This document shows positions 11,600-23,562 of a DNA stretch of 64,000 bases, piece by piece. Each line of letters opens with the position of its first letter. Within the stretch, counting starts at the first letter, position 1. The notes under the pieces are model-generated. The model did not search any database, was not told where the DNA came from, and saw only the letters and a program-made list of their open reading frames with translations. The DNA comes from Molanna angustata (taxonomy: Eukaryota > Arthropoda > Insecta > Trichoptera > Molannidae). The position numbers and the translations under genes were made by a program. The stretch lies in contig OY754970.1 of NCBI GenBank assembly GCA_963576475.1, positions 31,845,119 to 31,909,118 of the forward strand. Direction: 5' to 3'.

Positions 11600-11890
11600 T
11601 AATATGTCGCGACCAAGTGAGCTCGCACCCAAGTGTTCGTCACACCCAATTGTCCGCCGCAGCCACGTGTCCCGCAGTAAAGTGTCCCGCACCCAAGTGG
11701 CCTCATCCAAATGTTTCGCACCCAAGTGACTCGCACCCACGTGGCCCCAGCCATGTGTCCCGCACCCAAGTGGCCTCATCCAAATGTTTCGCACCCAAGT
11801 GTCTCGCATCCACGTGGTCCCAGTCATGTGTCCACCAACCAAGTGGCCGTATCCATGTGTCCCGCACCCAAGTGTCCCTTTCCAGCAGGC
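11600..11890. repeat. 15-bp minisatellite
   Basis: Imperfect repeats of a unit like CCCAAGTGTCCCGCA run about 17 times. The unit length is a multiple of three and lacks stops in several frames, so it creates open frames on both strands (up to 103 codons). These are artefacts of the repeat and not genes. Confidence 0.8.
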
Positions 11891-13149
11891 ACTAGGCCTC
11901 CCCTCTCCTACTCCTGTAGAACTCTCAACTGTATGCTACAAAAATATTATTAGACAATAAAACATTATTTGTTTGATGTTAGGTACGACGCATTATATGT
12001 ACCTGTTAAGTCGCCTGTGAAGCAGACTAAAAAATCACACAGTAATACGATCCATAAATAGTAATCTTTTGGCGGTATTTTACTAAGAACTCAAAATACA
12101 TTGCGTCATTCAAGTTGAATGAAGTTATTTGTAAATAAAGTTGTTTAAACATAGATATCATCAACAATATGTTTTAATACTACGTGAGCTTTTAACAAAG
12201 TGCTTTATTCACAATAATTTTCATTCAAGAAAAATATAATAAATACTCTCCACTCATCGTTATTTGACAAGTACTTACATACATTGTCAATCGGACCTTA
12301 TCGATAACCTCCACAGTGTCCTTCAAAGTTAACAATAAATAAAATTGACGTTGAACATTTACTAAGAAACGTCTGGTGAGTCTTTAAATTGCCAACGTTT
12401 ATCGCAATAGATCAATTTTATAATACTTAGTTATGTTGCGATAATCACATCACAATGCATTCTTGTGTTTGCGAAATTGCTCGACAGCTATTATTACTTT
12501 GAAATGCAATTATTTGTACTTAATGTACCATGTTACAATATATTGAATGCACTCAATATCTTGGATGAATCGTTGGAGCTGTATTGTCTACAGTTAAATT
12601 ATTATGAGCTTTAAACTTTGTACGAAGAATCAAATGCTTAAAAGTTCATTGAAATTAAAAACTGCTGTTCGATAGTTCAGAAAGTCGATAAAGATTACAA
12701 AATAAGCACTTATTTCAAAGACGTATTAAATTATGTTCAAAAATGAAATTTTTATTTATTTGATTCTATTCAAAACATAGAATAGATATAAAATAAAAAA
12801 TAATTGTAGGTAATACAAGCATATATGTACAAACATAGTAATATAGGCACATAATATAAAGTAAATATAAGTGTTTTCCGTTCTATTGAATAACGTTTTA
12901 CTATTTCACTTGTGTTTGATCTATCTCTTTTTGTTTGTATATTTTGTTACTAGCCTTTCACTAGTCACAGTCTGTGCTAAGGTAGGCTAGTTTAAATGGA
13001 GAACAATATGGTGAGACAATACCAAAACAGGATCAGTAAATATCCTTGAAGACGTCAAATTCCAACTGAATGAAAATATTCTTCGAGCAGCTCAAAATCA
13101 ATTATAAATTAATATACATTGTTATATCAAAAATATTTAACTGCAAATT
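11891..13149. other. AT-rich DNA, nothing recognised
   Basis: No supported coding frame, RNA gene or repeat. Confidence 0.45.
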
Positions 13150-13565
13150 AAACTCATCAAAACAGTTTTTCATTCAACGACAAAATGAATATCTCAGTTC
13201 CTCTTTTGAAGTACAATCAGCAAGACTATAGAACACCTTAAGTAATGATACTACGACGTCTCAATCGATTCAACTTTTTAAAAAGAATCTAAAGTTGTTT
13301 TACCTGTCTAATAATTCTTAACTGACACCCCATATCCATCCTCCCTCCCCTCCCTCAACCTCTATTTCCTTCCTTCCTTTGTTGCTGTGAATTTACTCTT
13401 AATAATGTTACGTGTTTCTTTCCGTTTGTTTTAATTTTAATATACCTACCACTGTACTATCTATGGCCTCACATTGATTTGGTTGGGTAGAAGAAATTGC
13501 CTTGTGGCAATAAACCCGCAATTGTACACAGTATTATACTTGAAGCTTAATTAATAAATAAATAT
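13150..13565 (+). pseudogene. LINE ORF2 C-terminal end plus 3' UTR and tail
   Basis: Decayed frames around 13180-13320 give the usual end of a CR1/Jockey-style reverse transcriptase (SSFEVQSARL, then a DVSSIDSF-like block). A pyrimidine-rich UTR follows, then GGCAATAAACCCGCAATTGT, then an AATA tail at about 13545-13563. The 3' UTR matches those at 3524-3790 and 14283-14342. Confidence 0.6.
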
Positions 13566-14282
13566 CTGATTTAACCGATACCACTTTATCTGAAATAACG
13601 ATCACCGTATTTCAATGAATGTCACCAAAACCATTAAAATTTGAATTAAACATTCACATTAGTTTAAATATCAAATTTTGTAGAAATAAGATTTTATCTG
13701 GAATCATTGTTGCACAGTATGAAGACATTCCTATTTAGTTTTTCAATTTCATATAAAAACTGAGAAGATTAATGATATTAGTATACCTATATTTGAAAAG
13801 AATATATTTTTAGTCAAAAATCGTTATGAATTTTCTATAATTAGATTTCCTCGGTTGCCAATGGATTGATGGTATAAAATATTAGCGAACGATCGTCTGA
13901 AACAGAGATGTTAAACAAGTGGTTCCTGAACCGCATGTTCCATTCCAATTACTTATCATCAAACGAATCGCTGTGCTTTTTATCAGTACTTAATCCAATT
14001 TTGATGGGCCCTGGCCCCCATGGATAGAGTTGGCCTCTTAGTGGCAGAGGTATGAAATATGGTTAATGGTATAGTCCTTGTGTTGTCCAACGAGCAGCCG
14101 CTTCGAGGATGAACAGGACTATAAAAGGTCTTCTGAATAGCGTTCCTAATGGAGTGTGGTAGGAGACTACGAAATCCATTAATGAGCTTTTTTAAAAATG
14201 AAAACATTAACAAAATAAATTTTAAGAGACCATTTAGGGGTAAAAAATTAATTTAATGAAGGATAAATAATAATCAATAAAT
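13566..14282. other. Unrecognised, with a 76-codon minus frame
   Basis: A minus-strand open frame (13983-14213) has no recognised domain. It could be coding debris of an older element. No RNA gene or repeat was seen. Confidence 0.35.
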
Positions 14283-14410
14283 TTGTGGCAATAAACCCGC
14301 CATTGTACACAGTATTGTACATAAAGTTTAATAAATAAATAAAAAAGGAATATTTATCCGTAAACCTGATACCGATATCCTCTCCTTGTCATTTCCCAAT
14401 CCTTTTTTTA
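14283..14410 (+). mobile_element. LINE 3' tail followed by a second fragment of the same family
   Basis: GGCAATAAACCCGCCATTGT and an AATA tail (to about 14343) are followed immediately by AAGGAATATTTATCC, which is the edge seen at 3524. Two pieces of one family are therefore joined here. Confidence 0.5.
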
Positions 14411-15481
14411 CTAGTTGATAAGGGTCTAGTCAGCCAAAACGGTCGTCCTATTATAAGGAAAATATATATGTAGAACCATAATCATTTTCGTTTGATTAAA
14501 AAAAATACCTTGTATATATGATTATTATAATGCCACTGTTTTATCCCCTCTAAAAATATTTATTTTGTCTAAAGACAAATCTTGGTAAAACTCCATTATT
14601 ACAGAATTCAAAAACCTTCTAGCACTCTGACGATGGTAATCGACAAAACGATACCGGTCAGTGTCTAAATTAAAATATTTATATGACATTTTAATTCTAT
14701 CCCTCAAAAATGGGGTGACATCATTTTCCAGTTGACTGGATGCACTAGGATGCGATGGAGACAAGAAAAAAAAGCTGGAAGCAGATTGAAGAGACCTAAA
14801 TTTAAAAGTGGATAGAGAACGATCAAGGAAGAAGACTGTTGTGTGATCAAATAATTATTTTAACAAATCAGTTTACAAATTTTGAAAACATAAGTAATAC
14901 CTAGTATAATGGAGTTCTACACATTAAACACCGTAAGTATTGATAATTTAAAAAATAATCATATATGTTTTAACTAAAAGAAATGTAATCGTTTCAATAA
15001 AATAATCATTAGTGTTTAAAAGGTTCCTTGTCTCTGTATGGCTGTAATGGTAGGTATGGGTATATTGTTCAAACAGTCGAGAGGCATCAAATTACAAGCC
15101 AGCTATGGCGCCAATATTTGAATTAGAATCAATTTCCGACCTAATCGACATCCACGCTAAACTTATACCAATTACCGACACTATTTCGACATCTTTTTTT
15201 ATCGGCCCTCCTTTTATTGCTAATAATTTCATTTGTAACGGGAGAGTTGGCATTCACTGGCATTCACTGGCCAAACTCAAAATTAATAGAAATTATAAAT
15301 CATGTAACTCGACCGCTAAAATTATTACAATAAATGTAAAGTTTGTTTGTATTCATAGTATCTACTTATAAACATTTGATGTTGTCGATGTAAAAGGGGA
15401 TATTTATTTCCAGGATAACGAATGTTAGGCATTAGGTAACCTGTACCTACTCCTATTGAAATACTGCCTGATGATACATAT
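14411..15481. other. Unrecognised; one 79-codon minus frame
   Basis: The frame at 14525-14764 (minus) has a basic, protein-like composition (DRYRFVDYHRQSARRF) but I do not recognise it. It may be a relic of a mobile element. The rest shows nothing supportable. Confidence 0.3.
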
Positions 15482-16355
15482 ACTAGTTGCATGTAACACA
15501 TGAGATCCAACTGTCGATAGCGATAGTACGTATAGTTGAAGAATAAGTACCAAACTATAAACCCATAAATACAAATTATTTAATATTTTAAGATATTTGG
15601 TTTTCTATACAACACATGTAGCTAGGTATGTATGTCAAGATAGGATAGTATGAAGGTCTATCCTACCCAGATCCTTTGATCCTACCCAGAATATGAAAAC
15701 AGAATGAATGTATGTTTGGAGATTAGTATCAAACTATTAAGTCTTCTTAGATATTGTGTGTAAGCTACTGCCATACAAATTGTATGAAGCAATGTCACTA
15801 AATTCAATTTTTTATAAAAATTGTTAAAAAAAATTGAGATGTGCTAATACAATGTTAATACTTTTTATAGAAAATTAAATTATCTAGTTGGAGTGTTTCG
15901 GCTTTTTTCGATATTTCTAAAAAAATTGGAAATATAGGCAGTTAAACTCATAAATTTATCATAAAAAAATATTTTCTTAGTAAAAAATGTTTGAGAAACC
16001 CTGGAATATTTAAAAAAACTAGATTGAAATTTTGTATTTGTCTATGTTAATACCAATTTTCAGCGTTCTAGCTTTTATGGTTTTTGAGATATATGGAAAA
16101 ATTAACCAAAATTTCAAAAGTTGATAACCCCTGACTGAAACAAAAATTCACAATTCTGAGTATAAAAGTTTTGTAGGCCTAAAACTATTTATATATTCTG
16201 AAAATTTGGGCTCTGTAAATTGAGCGGATCAAAAGTTATAAGGGGGGGCGGACACACACCCACACACACAAAACTCACATAAAATGTTCTACTCCGAATT
16301 TTGAGTAAATCCATGTATGGGAACATATATGCTGCGAGGCCTCTAGTTGGTGTTA
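15482..16355 (+). mobile_element. Interspersed repeat, copy 1 (mate at 44062-44630)
   Basis: Begins ACTAGTTGCATGTAACACAT and ends near GCTGCGAGGCCTCTAGTTGG. The unit at 44062-44630 has the same start, the same TATTTTAAGATATTT block and the same end with substitutions. It is non-coding, and its class is not determined. CTAG at both ends recalls Helitron termini but is not decisive. Confidence 0.55.
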
Positions 16356-16987
16356 TTAGCATGCAAAAAGTCAACTACGCCATACAAAATGTTCCTTCGT
16401 ACACGCATCTTGGCTTTATAATGTCGATTCATTAAGAGAATTGAATTCTCATGAACGAATCGACAGTTGGAATATGGATATGTATTTATTACTTTTTGGG
16501 CTACTAACACGTACCTACCTATGTCGTCATATACAGAGCCGGAGCTAAAATTTCCGACTCCTGGTGCACTGAATTCAAAACACGCCCCCATTTCTTGAAA
16601 ATCATATTATTTTCATTATATTTGGCACCCCATATTTCTCTGTACCTTGCATAACTCCACTATTTGAACTTATAATGCCTCTGACCCTGGTCAAATATAA
16701 ATTAAACACGAGCTGTTAAAATCTCTGAAAATATGTAACTCTGCTATGAAACTAACCAATGTTGTGAATTATATAATCCATTGTGGTATGTATAGTGAAT
16801 CACAAAATGTTTGGTTTTTGTGTTGTAGCTGCACCTTGTCAGCAGCAATATTTATAGCTTCATGATTCTCGAATACTCCCGAAGATTAACAAAGATCATC
16901 GAACCACAGCCCGCTGCATATTGATACAAACCTACAGATATTTATTCATGTGTTGATCGTTCAATAGATTAGAGTCGCGTTAAATCT
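16356..16987. other. Nothing recognised
   Basis: No supported gene or repeat. Open frames here are short. Confidence 0.4.
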
Positions 16988-17600
16988 TTATCTATTAGTT
17001 CCGACCCACGACATTACAGTGTCAACTTCTTCAGCCCCACTTCTTCCAGTAATGGACATAGACCTCCCCCTGAGATCTCCACAGCTCCCTATGTTGGGCA
17101 GACCGTATCGATCCGCCTCCAGCCACTCGTCTAATATCATCAGACCGCCTTGTTTGAGGCCTTCCAACACTTGTTTTGCCCGTTCTAGGTCGTCATTATT
17201 CCAGCACTTTCTTAGGCCATCTGGAGTTGTGGATCTGGTGGCATGTCCTGCCCAGCTCCACTTCTGGTTGGCAACCTTTTGTACAACGTCGGTTATTTTG
17301 GTTTTTTCTCTTATCCACAGGTTAGTTTTTCTATCTCTTGACGAAATACCCAGTATTCCACTTTCCATGGCTCTTTGTGTAACTGCTAAGTTACATATGT
17401 AATATTTTGTTTGTAAACACAAGAGTTTCACAGTTATACGTCAGAAGCAAGCGTCAAAGACTTTCCTTTGACCCTTGCTTCTAATACGGCCCATGCTAGA
17501 TCACCTCTACTTCTTTCAATTTCTGCCTCTTGAATTTCTTTAGCGAGTTTCATAGTGAGTCCAAGATAAATAATAAACACTTCCTTGCACGCTGAGCAAA
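16988..17600 (-). pseudogene. RTE-like LINE ORF2 C-terminal fragment
   Basis: The minus frame 16988-17431 contains LAVTQRAMESGILG, a DRKTN block, TKITDVVQKVANQKWSWAGH and a C-terminal domain, the usual end of an RTE-type endonuclease-reverse transcriptase. An upstream frame (17434-17637) adds YLGLTMKLAKEIQEAEIERS, which normally lies N-terminal to it, but in another frame and with the intervening segment missing. The catalytic YXDD block is absent. This is a dead, truncated copy, and the clade assignment rests on family style. Confidence 0.75.
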
Positions 17601-17639
17601 TTGCCGTATGGATAAAAATAACTTTGAACCTTTTCAATT

Positions 17640-19249
17640 AATTTTCCATCTACCAGGTGGCTCTTTGACAGCTCTGCATTGGTCATAACATTTTGACACC
17701 AATCTTTCAAAATGATTTGCGTATATCGCTCATATTCTTTGTCATCAAACTACATTAACTTACCATTCTACGAATATTACTAAGTACTCGTGAATATGAA
17801 TAATTTCGACCTTTTTACAAAAATAATGACTAGCTTCGTGTCAATTTATATAGTAATATTACGACTCTAAGTTTCGTTCAACCATATCTAGTGGTGTTAC
17901 CAGCAATTTCAATTACAATGTTTGATGTAGGTACTTTTAATTTTTCAGAACGGCTCCCCATTTATAAACCGCTGATCCATTTAATATGTAACATACGCAC
18001 CTATAGATGTAATTGATAGATCTTCTGTGTTCTTTTGTGTTCTGTTCCCAATACTCACTATCACCAGGAATAATAATAGGTTAAGTGTTTATAAAAATAG
18101 CTCCATAATCTAAAGTTACTTGAGCAAACACAACCCACATACTTCTTTAACAATTTAACAGACATATCAATTAAGGTATTGGTTTAGCAAAAATAGAAAA
18201 TCTGTCGTTTCAATGTATACCTAATTCACTCCTTTTATTCTCACACCCACTTTCTTGTTGTCTACCGAACAGATTTTATACACAAAATGTATTTCATTGT
18301 TCTTAAAATATACTTATAAACGTAAACTATCTATATTATCTGGTAATAGAGTGTGATTAATCAAAAAGTTTACTTATAAACCGTGACAACTTTATTACAC
18401 CTTTATTTAGTAGACATCAAGTTAGGACAGGTCGATAGGTTATTTAACGTTTGACTAATGCGTCATACCAAATATTTCAAAATGGCGGATCTTTCACTTA
18501 TTATCCGACGCCTATTTGAGATTGACAGAAAAATTAAATCCTTATAACGTTTTTCCTTGTTATTCTTCATCGTAATCGTGTCGAATAAAGTTTATCACCA
18601 ACCTTATTTAGGCATATTGTTATCATTTTAAATGTTAAAAGATAACACATATTATAAGTACTTTTAAAAAAATATATAAATAAAATTTATATATTAAAAC
18701 AGTGAAAAAAAAACCAATGTTTGCGTATATGCAAATAAAAAAATATTCGATTTAAATACACATTGGTAGGTACAAGTAGGTAAACAAGCCAAAAATGAAA
18801 AAGTATTACTGGCGCAGGCCAAGGATGACATCTGTGGAAGAACACCGTCACCTAATTTTTAAGGACTGTTGCTTTCATTGTTTACAAATAAACCAATTTC
18901 TCAATAGGTGGAATTACAAAAAAGTCAGCAGTTTTCAATCTGTCGATTGATGCGGCGAATAAATTGTTTGTAGAATATAATATGTGTTAATATTTATCAT
19001 AATTATTACAAAAAAGGTTTCATCGTTACTTCATAGATGTCAATAGTAATAATGTCCTATTTCCAGGTGATCTGTTACTCATTATTCAAACATATAGAAC
19101 TTTCAAAAATTACATTGATACGGGAACTCAATAAGAAGGCATAATTGGTGAACGCTGTGCAAGCGCATAAAGTGATCACGTAAACCAGCCGATGACAGGT
19201 CATAACCCCTGTAGGTACCTTGAGTTCCTGGGTCTTAAAATATTAAGAA
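17640..19249. other. AT-rich DNA; small MITE-end motif at 18712
   Basis: ACCAATGTTTGCGTATATG at 18712-18730 matches the terminus of the MITE at 59874-60102. A segment at 19118-19225 matches the reverse complement of that MITE's interior (TGATCACGTAAACCAGCCGA). Nothing else is supported. Confidence 0.45.
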
Positions 19250-19960
19250 ATATTTTGACTTTTACTATTCATCATCATCATTAGCACGTGTTTACCAACT
19301 GCATGTCACAGAGCTCCAATATTCATTAGTGTCCGACCGAAGCTTCGGCTTCGGCTTCGGCCACCATCGGCCAAAAAAAAACACCTTCGGCTTAAAAAAA
19401 TAACCCGAATTTTCGGCCGAAGCCGAAGCTTTTTGTCAGCCGCTAAAAACAGTTAAAACTTGTAAAAACATGCGCGAACATGACATGTGTAGCGGGTGTA
19501 TAGATTCGGCCGGCCCAGTGTCGCGTGCCGACTGTCGAGAGAAACAAAACAAGAGTAGTTCTGAACGCACGTGATAATTTCTAACCAACTAACCACGTGA
19601 TATCTAACCAACTAAGTCACGTAAGCAGATTATTTATTATTTTAATCGATTTTTTAGTAAAATCAAACCTTCGGCTTCGGCTTCGTCCGAAGGTTACGGC
19701 TAAGGCCGAACAATCGGCTTCGGCTTCGGCCAAAATCTGACCTTCGGTCGGACACTAATATTCATGCTCCTGTGCAATCCATCCACTGGGGTCCATGGAG
19801 TCTTTTGATGACGTCCATCAATCTGTAATGTCTAAGGTGGTCGCCCTTGTGATCTCTTGCCGCCCCTCGGTCTCCATTCTAGCAGTCTTTTCGTCTCTAT
19901 TGTCTTTCATTCCTGCTATGTGTCCTGTCCATGTCCACTTTTGCCACATCAGATTTGGTC
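19250..19960 (-). pseudogene. RTE-like LINE fragment interrupted by a hAT MITE
   Basis: On the minus strand the 19766-19960 part gives a KWTWTGHIAG block, like KWSWAGH in the fragment at 16988-17431, followed by decayed coding. The hAT-type MITE (19327-19757) interrupts it, with an exact ATATTCAT duplication. Confidence 0.5.
19327..19757. mobile_element. hAT-type MITE (431 bp) with 8-bp target duplication
   Basis: The ends TAGTGTCCGACCGAAG and CTTCGGTCGGACACTA are exact inverted repeats. ATATTCAT flanks both sides (19319-19326 and 19758-19765), and an 8-bp duplication is the hAT signature. Subterminal GCTTCGG/CCGAAGC repeats fill both ends. It has no coding capacity. The intact duplication and ends suggest it is younger than its host fragment. 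Confidence 0.9.
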
Positions 19961-19969
19961 TTTTACTAT

Positions 19970-20451
19970 CACCACACAAATATTTTTTTATTTCGAATTG
20001 ATGACGTTAAATCTTATCTTTATTCCTACACATTGGTACCCATTAAACACTGGTTGATGACGTCAAACTTGTATAATGTAAATAGCTAGGTACATAAATT
20101 GTTAACCATATATATATGTATGCCATTGTATGAAAATATTCAGAACAGACTAATCAAATACAAAATATATACTCTGGGAGGATATTGTAATAATAATGTA
20201 ATTCATAACTTAAATGCGTAGTCAAAAGATAAATACACTTTGATAATCCTTTGTTTTTTTCGTAAGTTTTTGTACAAATATTGTACTTACTCAATATTTA
20301 TTTTTGTTGAAATCTTAAAGACAGTTGGACCACAAACAGGTCAAATGACCTAATATACGATGAGGAAGTAGAAGAAAAAAATTATGCTATATATCACAAT
20401 GTAAATATATTATATATCAAAACATTAAAAAAATTGGTGGAGTTGTGACAT
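19970..20451. other. Nothing recognised
   Basis: AT-rich DNA without supported features. Confidence 0.4.
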
Positions 20452-21040
20452 AGGTCCGAATGCAGAGTCCTACCTAAATACTAACCATGTTTTCACTGCA
20501 CAGTCGCTCACTCAAGTTAGGAGATCACGTGGCTTCCTAACTGGAGGATGCTACGAAGTTTTTGTATGAGAATTGAATTGCAGAGACATATCTAAATACT
20601 TTACGCATGCGCGTTGGCGTCAACTAACATTTGCGAATTGTCAAAAAGTAAGGTTGACCGCGAGGAACCTTACGAGTGGTTTAATACTAAAATACGAGCT
20701 TTTTTCGGTGGATGATGATTTTATCGGCTTCGTTGAATATGTAGGTATTTGGTAATTTTGTCAAATCAAATACCAAACAGAGTATTCAGCGATCCATACG
20801 AGATGCCGAAAATTCACTGGAATTTCAGAAAAATTGCCACATCGAGCTGTCAGTGTGATCTTGGTTACATGTTGTGTACATATGCAATAAAGTACAATGC
20901 TACGCCATCGACCTTAAGTTTGGCGTAGTATTAAGTATTTAATTAGGGATATCTCTGCAACGCAATTGCTAACTTAAGAATACTAAATACTCCAGTGAGG
21001 TTAGTATTTACATAGGTACCTAAGACTCTGCATTCGAGTC
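20452..21040. mobile_element. Inverted-repeat DNA element (~590 bp)
   Basis: CGAATGCAGAGTCCTACCTA at the left and the inverted CTAAGACTCTGCATTCGAG at the right define the termini. Inner blocks such as TTGCAGAGACATATCTAAA are also inverted on the other side. A 60-codon frame inside is not convincing. The superfamily is not assigned. Confidence 0.65.
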
Positions 21041-21043
21041 ATA

Positions 21044-21171
21044 GGGTCGTATTACGGTAGTTATTAAAGAATTATGTAAGAAAAAGTTGAGATCCCGTAA
21101 GCAGTATTCCCGCAGTACGTGACCTTACCTTTTTCTTACATTTTTCTCAATTAACACTTGTCATACGACCC
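21044..21171. mobile_element. 128-bp PIF/Harbinger-like MITE, copy 2
   Basis: Same length and layout as the copy at 4240-4367, with ends GGGTCGTATTAC and GTCATACGACCC. The flanks are ATA and TTA, so the target duplication is imperfect. It lies directly next to the inverted-repeat element at 20452-21040. Confidence 0.75.
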
Positions 21172-21174
21172 TTA

Positions 21175-21900
21175 GGGAAATAGTTTTTTCTTGAATGAAT
21201 TGCTACATAAAAAATATCAAAATAACAGTATATCTTTATTTATTTCCACTAATTTATTTTTATTACACAACTAGTTTCGAGAACTACCGTCAGTTGGGTT
21301 TTAACTGAAACTATTAAATAAACAAAGTATTTATCCACAATGTAAACGTCTCTACCTTAGAATAATTGCTACAAGGTAAAAACTAACTCCTAACTTATAA
21401 CTTCTATTAACTTCACGAAATAATAAACATGTCTCAAGATAATTCTTCCGTCATCTCTTTTATGCTAATTTTCTTTAAAAATGAGTAGGTTGTGGCCAAC
21501 GCTATACTCCTCACTATCAAGTCACTAAAGTGCAGGGATATATCAGAATATATCCTTGCACTAAAATTGGTTTGAGTATTAGTGCTGCATTCTTTCGCAT
21601 GGAATCTGGGGGATCGTACAGACTAGAGTTTAGCTGAAGAGCTAGCACAACAACAAAACGAGTGGGTTGTGGCCAACGTGGAAAATGTTTGGAAAATTTA
21701 CAACATTTTCAAGAATGAGTTTACTAAATTATTTTGATTGAAGTATTTTATTATGAAAACTTGAATCCTACATGTCATTTTATGAAAGTGGCTTTGTTAT
21801 CAATTTAAAAATACAAATTTCGAGTTTCCTAAGCTTGGGGTCTCTTTGAAATATTTTACAGTTAATAAAATGAGAAGCACTGATATGGTGAACAGGCGGA
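21175..21900. other. Non-coding; two GGTTGTGGCCAACG motifs
   Basis: GTAGGTTGTGGCCAACGCTA (about 21487) and GTGGGTTGTGGCCAACGTGG (about 21663) resemble a motif repeated in the Helitron 3' region and in the element at 41285-43943. No gene is seen. Confidence 0.45.
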
Positions 21901-21904
21901 ATCA

Positions 21905-22447
21905 AAACCATCTATGTGTTAAGTTTCAACATGGATGGTTTTGGACCAAGCAAGAGTCGCCTTCAACAAAAGATCAACAATTTTTGAATCCCCTAATATT
22001 TTCATCAAAATTAGGAAAAATTTGATCAAGACTCTTGTCTGGAGTGAACTGCTATATGGCTGTGAAAGCTGGACCATCAGCCAACGCGAAACGGGACGTC
22101 TGTCTGCGTTTGAGATGTGGTGCTACAGACGCATGACTAAAGTTCACTGGTCAGAACACATCGTCAATGACGAGGTACTTAGTAGGGTTGGAGAGACAAG
22201 GCAAATTATGAAAAGAATTGCCCAACAGAGAACAACTTGGATAGGCCACAACATCCGGCTCCCAGGCCTGCTTTTTACCATCGTCGAAGGAATGATTGAT
22301 GAGGGTAACTGTAGAGGTCGCCCCAGAAACAACTATATAGACCAGATAATCGGTGACGTGCGCTGTAGCAGTTACAAAGAGATGAAGAGACTGGTGGACG
22401 ACAGAGTTAAGTGGAAGGATCGAGTGTTTGGTGCAGACCAATCCTAG
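21905..22447 (+). pseudogene. LINE ORF2 C-terminal fragment
   Basis: The open frame 21935-22447 (170 codons) contains LLYGCESW, FEMWCYRRM, VHWSEHIVNDEVLSR, a GH block and GRPRNNYIDQI. This is the usual C-terminal part of a LINE endonuclease-reverse transcriptase, downstream of the catalytic domain. The polymerase and endonuclease domains are absent, so the copy is heavily 5'-truncated. The frame is still open over the whole fragment, which suggests it is younger than the other LINE debris nearby. It has no visible poly(A) or simple-repeat tail within 100 bp. Confidence 0.75.
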
Positions 22448-22449
22448 GA

Positions 22450-23000
22450 TTGTGACCCAGAAGAACAAAAGGTTTTGATTTAACCGATTGACCCGACATG
22501 CCCCCCAGATATCCTTCGAAATCTAATGGAGTCTAAGCAAGCATTACTTATATAAATTTGCAAATTTTGAAAAGAATCACATGATTACTTTAGGCTATAA
22601 TCGATAAAGTATAATAAACACGCCTTACATTGTACATAGCACATTATACACAACACACACACAGATACATTGTGATGAAACTTTCTGGATACAATCTCAG
22701 CATGGTCGTAGTTGATAATACGCAATAAAAACATAACCTTAATAATTGCGAATTCATATCTCCCCACTATATCCCCTTGGGGTAATGAGGTTTAAAAATA
22801 TACCTACATAATATTATATTAGAGTTTCAGATAAGGAGAAAATAAATTTTGTTTCCGAAACAATCCGTAATGTCTTGAGTCGCTAATGTTATAATTTGGG
22901 TGATAAGTGATGATGGAGAAAGTAGCAATATTTTATTTAATATTGGTATTTTTTTATTTATTAAACTATATAAATATTCTTCGTCGCCTTGCTATCTCAA
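22450..23000. other. Nothing recognised
   Basis: No supported feature. Confidence 0.4.
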
Positions 23001-23004
23001 TCTA

Positions 23005-23562
23005 TAATAATAATAATAATAAAATAATTTTATTACACAAAAAAAATGTTTTTCCACATAATGTGGCGGAATTATTGCCCGTAGGCAATTTTTACTAGTC
23101 AAGCACACTAGTAAATACATCAGTTAGTATAAGCAAGTACAAAAATACATATAACAAATAAAAATTAAAAGGTTTAGGTACATTACAATGAGAATACTAA
23201 ATTTTATGTAAAAAAATAATTTAAAAAAATAATTATAATTTCCAAAAATCGGAAAAGGATGGAATGTGAAGGGATGAAGGATAAAGGAATTATAAGTATG
23301 AGGATAAGAAGTGTAACTTCAGAAGCTTCTTGAAAGCCATTAAGCTAGGAGCTTCTCTTATTACCATTGGGTAATTGGTTCCATACAGCCGGGCTGCGGG
23401 TATTGTGAACGAGTAAATGTAGGAGGATGTGTAGTGTATTGGTATTGAGAATGTACTTTGGTTTTGAGACCGTAAATTTAGGCCATGAGATGAAAGAAGG
23501 GCAAATTTCTTCCCTTGAGGTACTTAGGTACGAGACGGTTCTTAAGTGTCTGATAAAGTAAG
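23005..23562 (-). pseudogene. LINE ORF2 C-terminus and 3' UTR, downstream half
   Basis: The minus strand gives KNRLVPKYLKGRNLPFF, then an AARLYGTNYP block and AFKKLLKLHFLSS, a typical CR1/Jockey-style C-terminus. A UTR and a (TTA)n tail at 23005-23023 follow. The frame continues from 28822-29240 across the LTR element: removing the LTR element and one copy of the 4-bp duplication joins the two halves in frame. The upstream half has a stop codon, so the LINE was, or became, non-functional. Confidence 0.7.
23559..23562. repeat. Target site duplication (left) of the LTR element
   Basis: TAAG here is matched by TAAG at 28818-28821. Keeping one copy leaves the host LINE frame continuous. Confidence 0.75.

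Noticed and set aside
11531..11953. Overlapping open frames with TWVRD-like repeats
   Set aside because: Produced by the 15-bp minisatellite, with open frames in several phases on both strands.
14525..14764. 79-codon frame as a host exon
   Set aside because: It looks protein-like but has no splice or family evidence that I can see. Kept only as an unrecognised frame.
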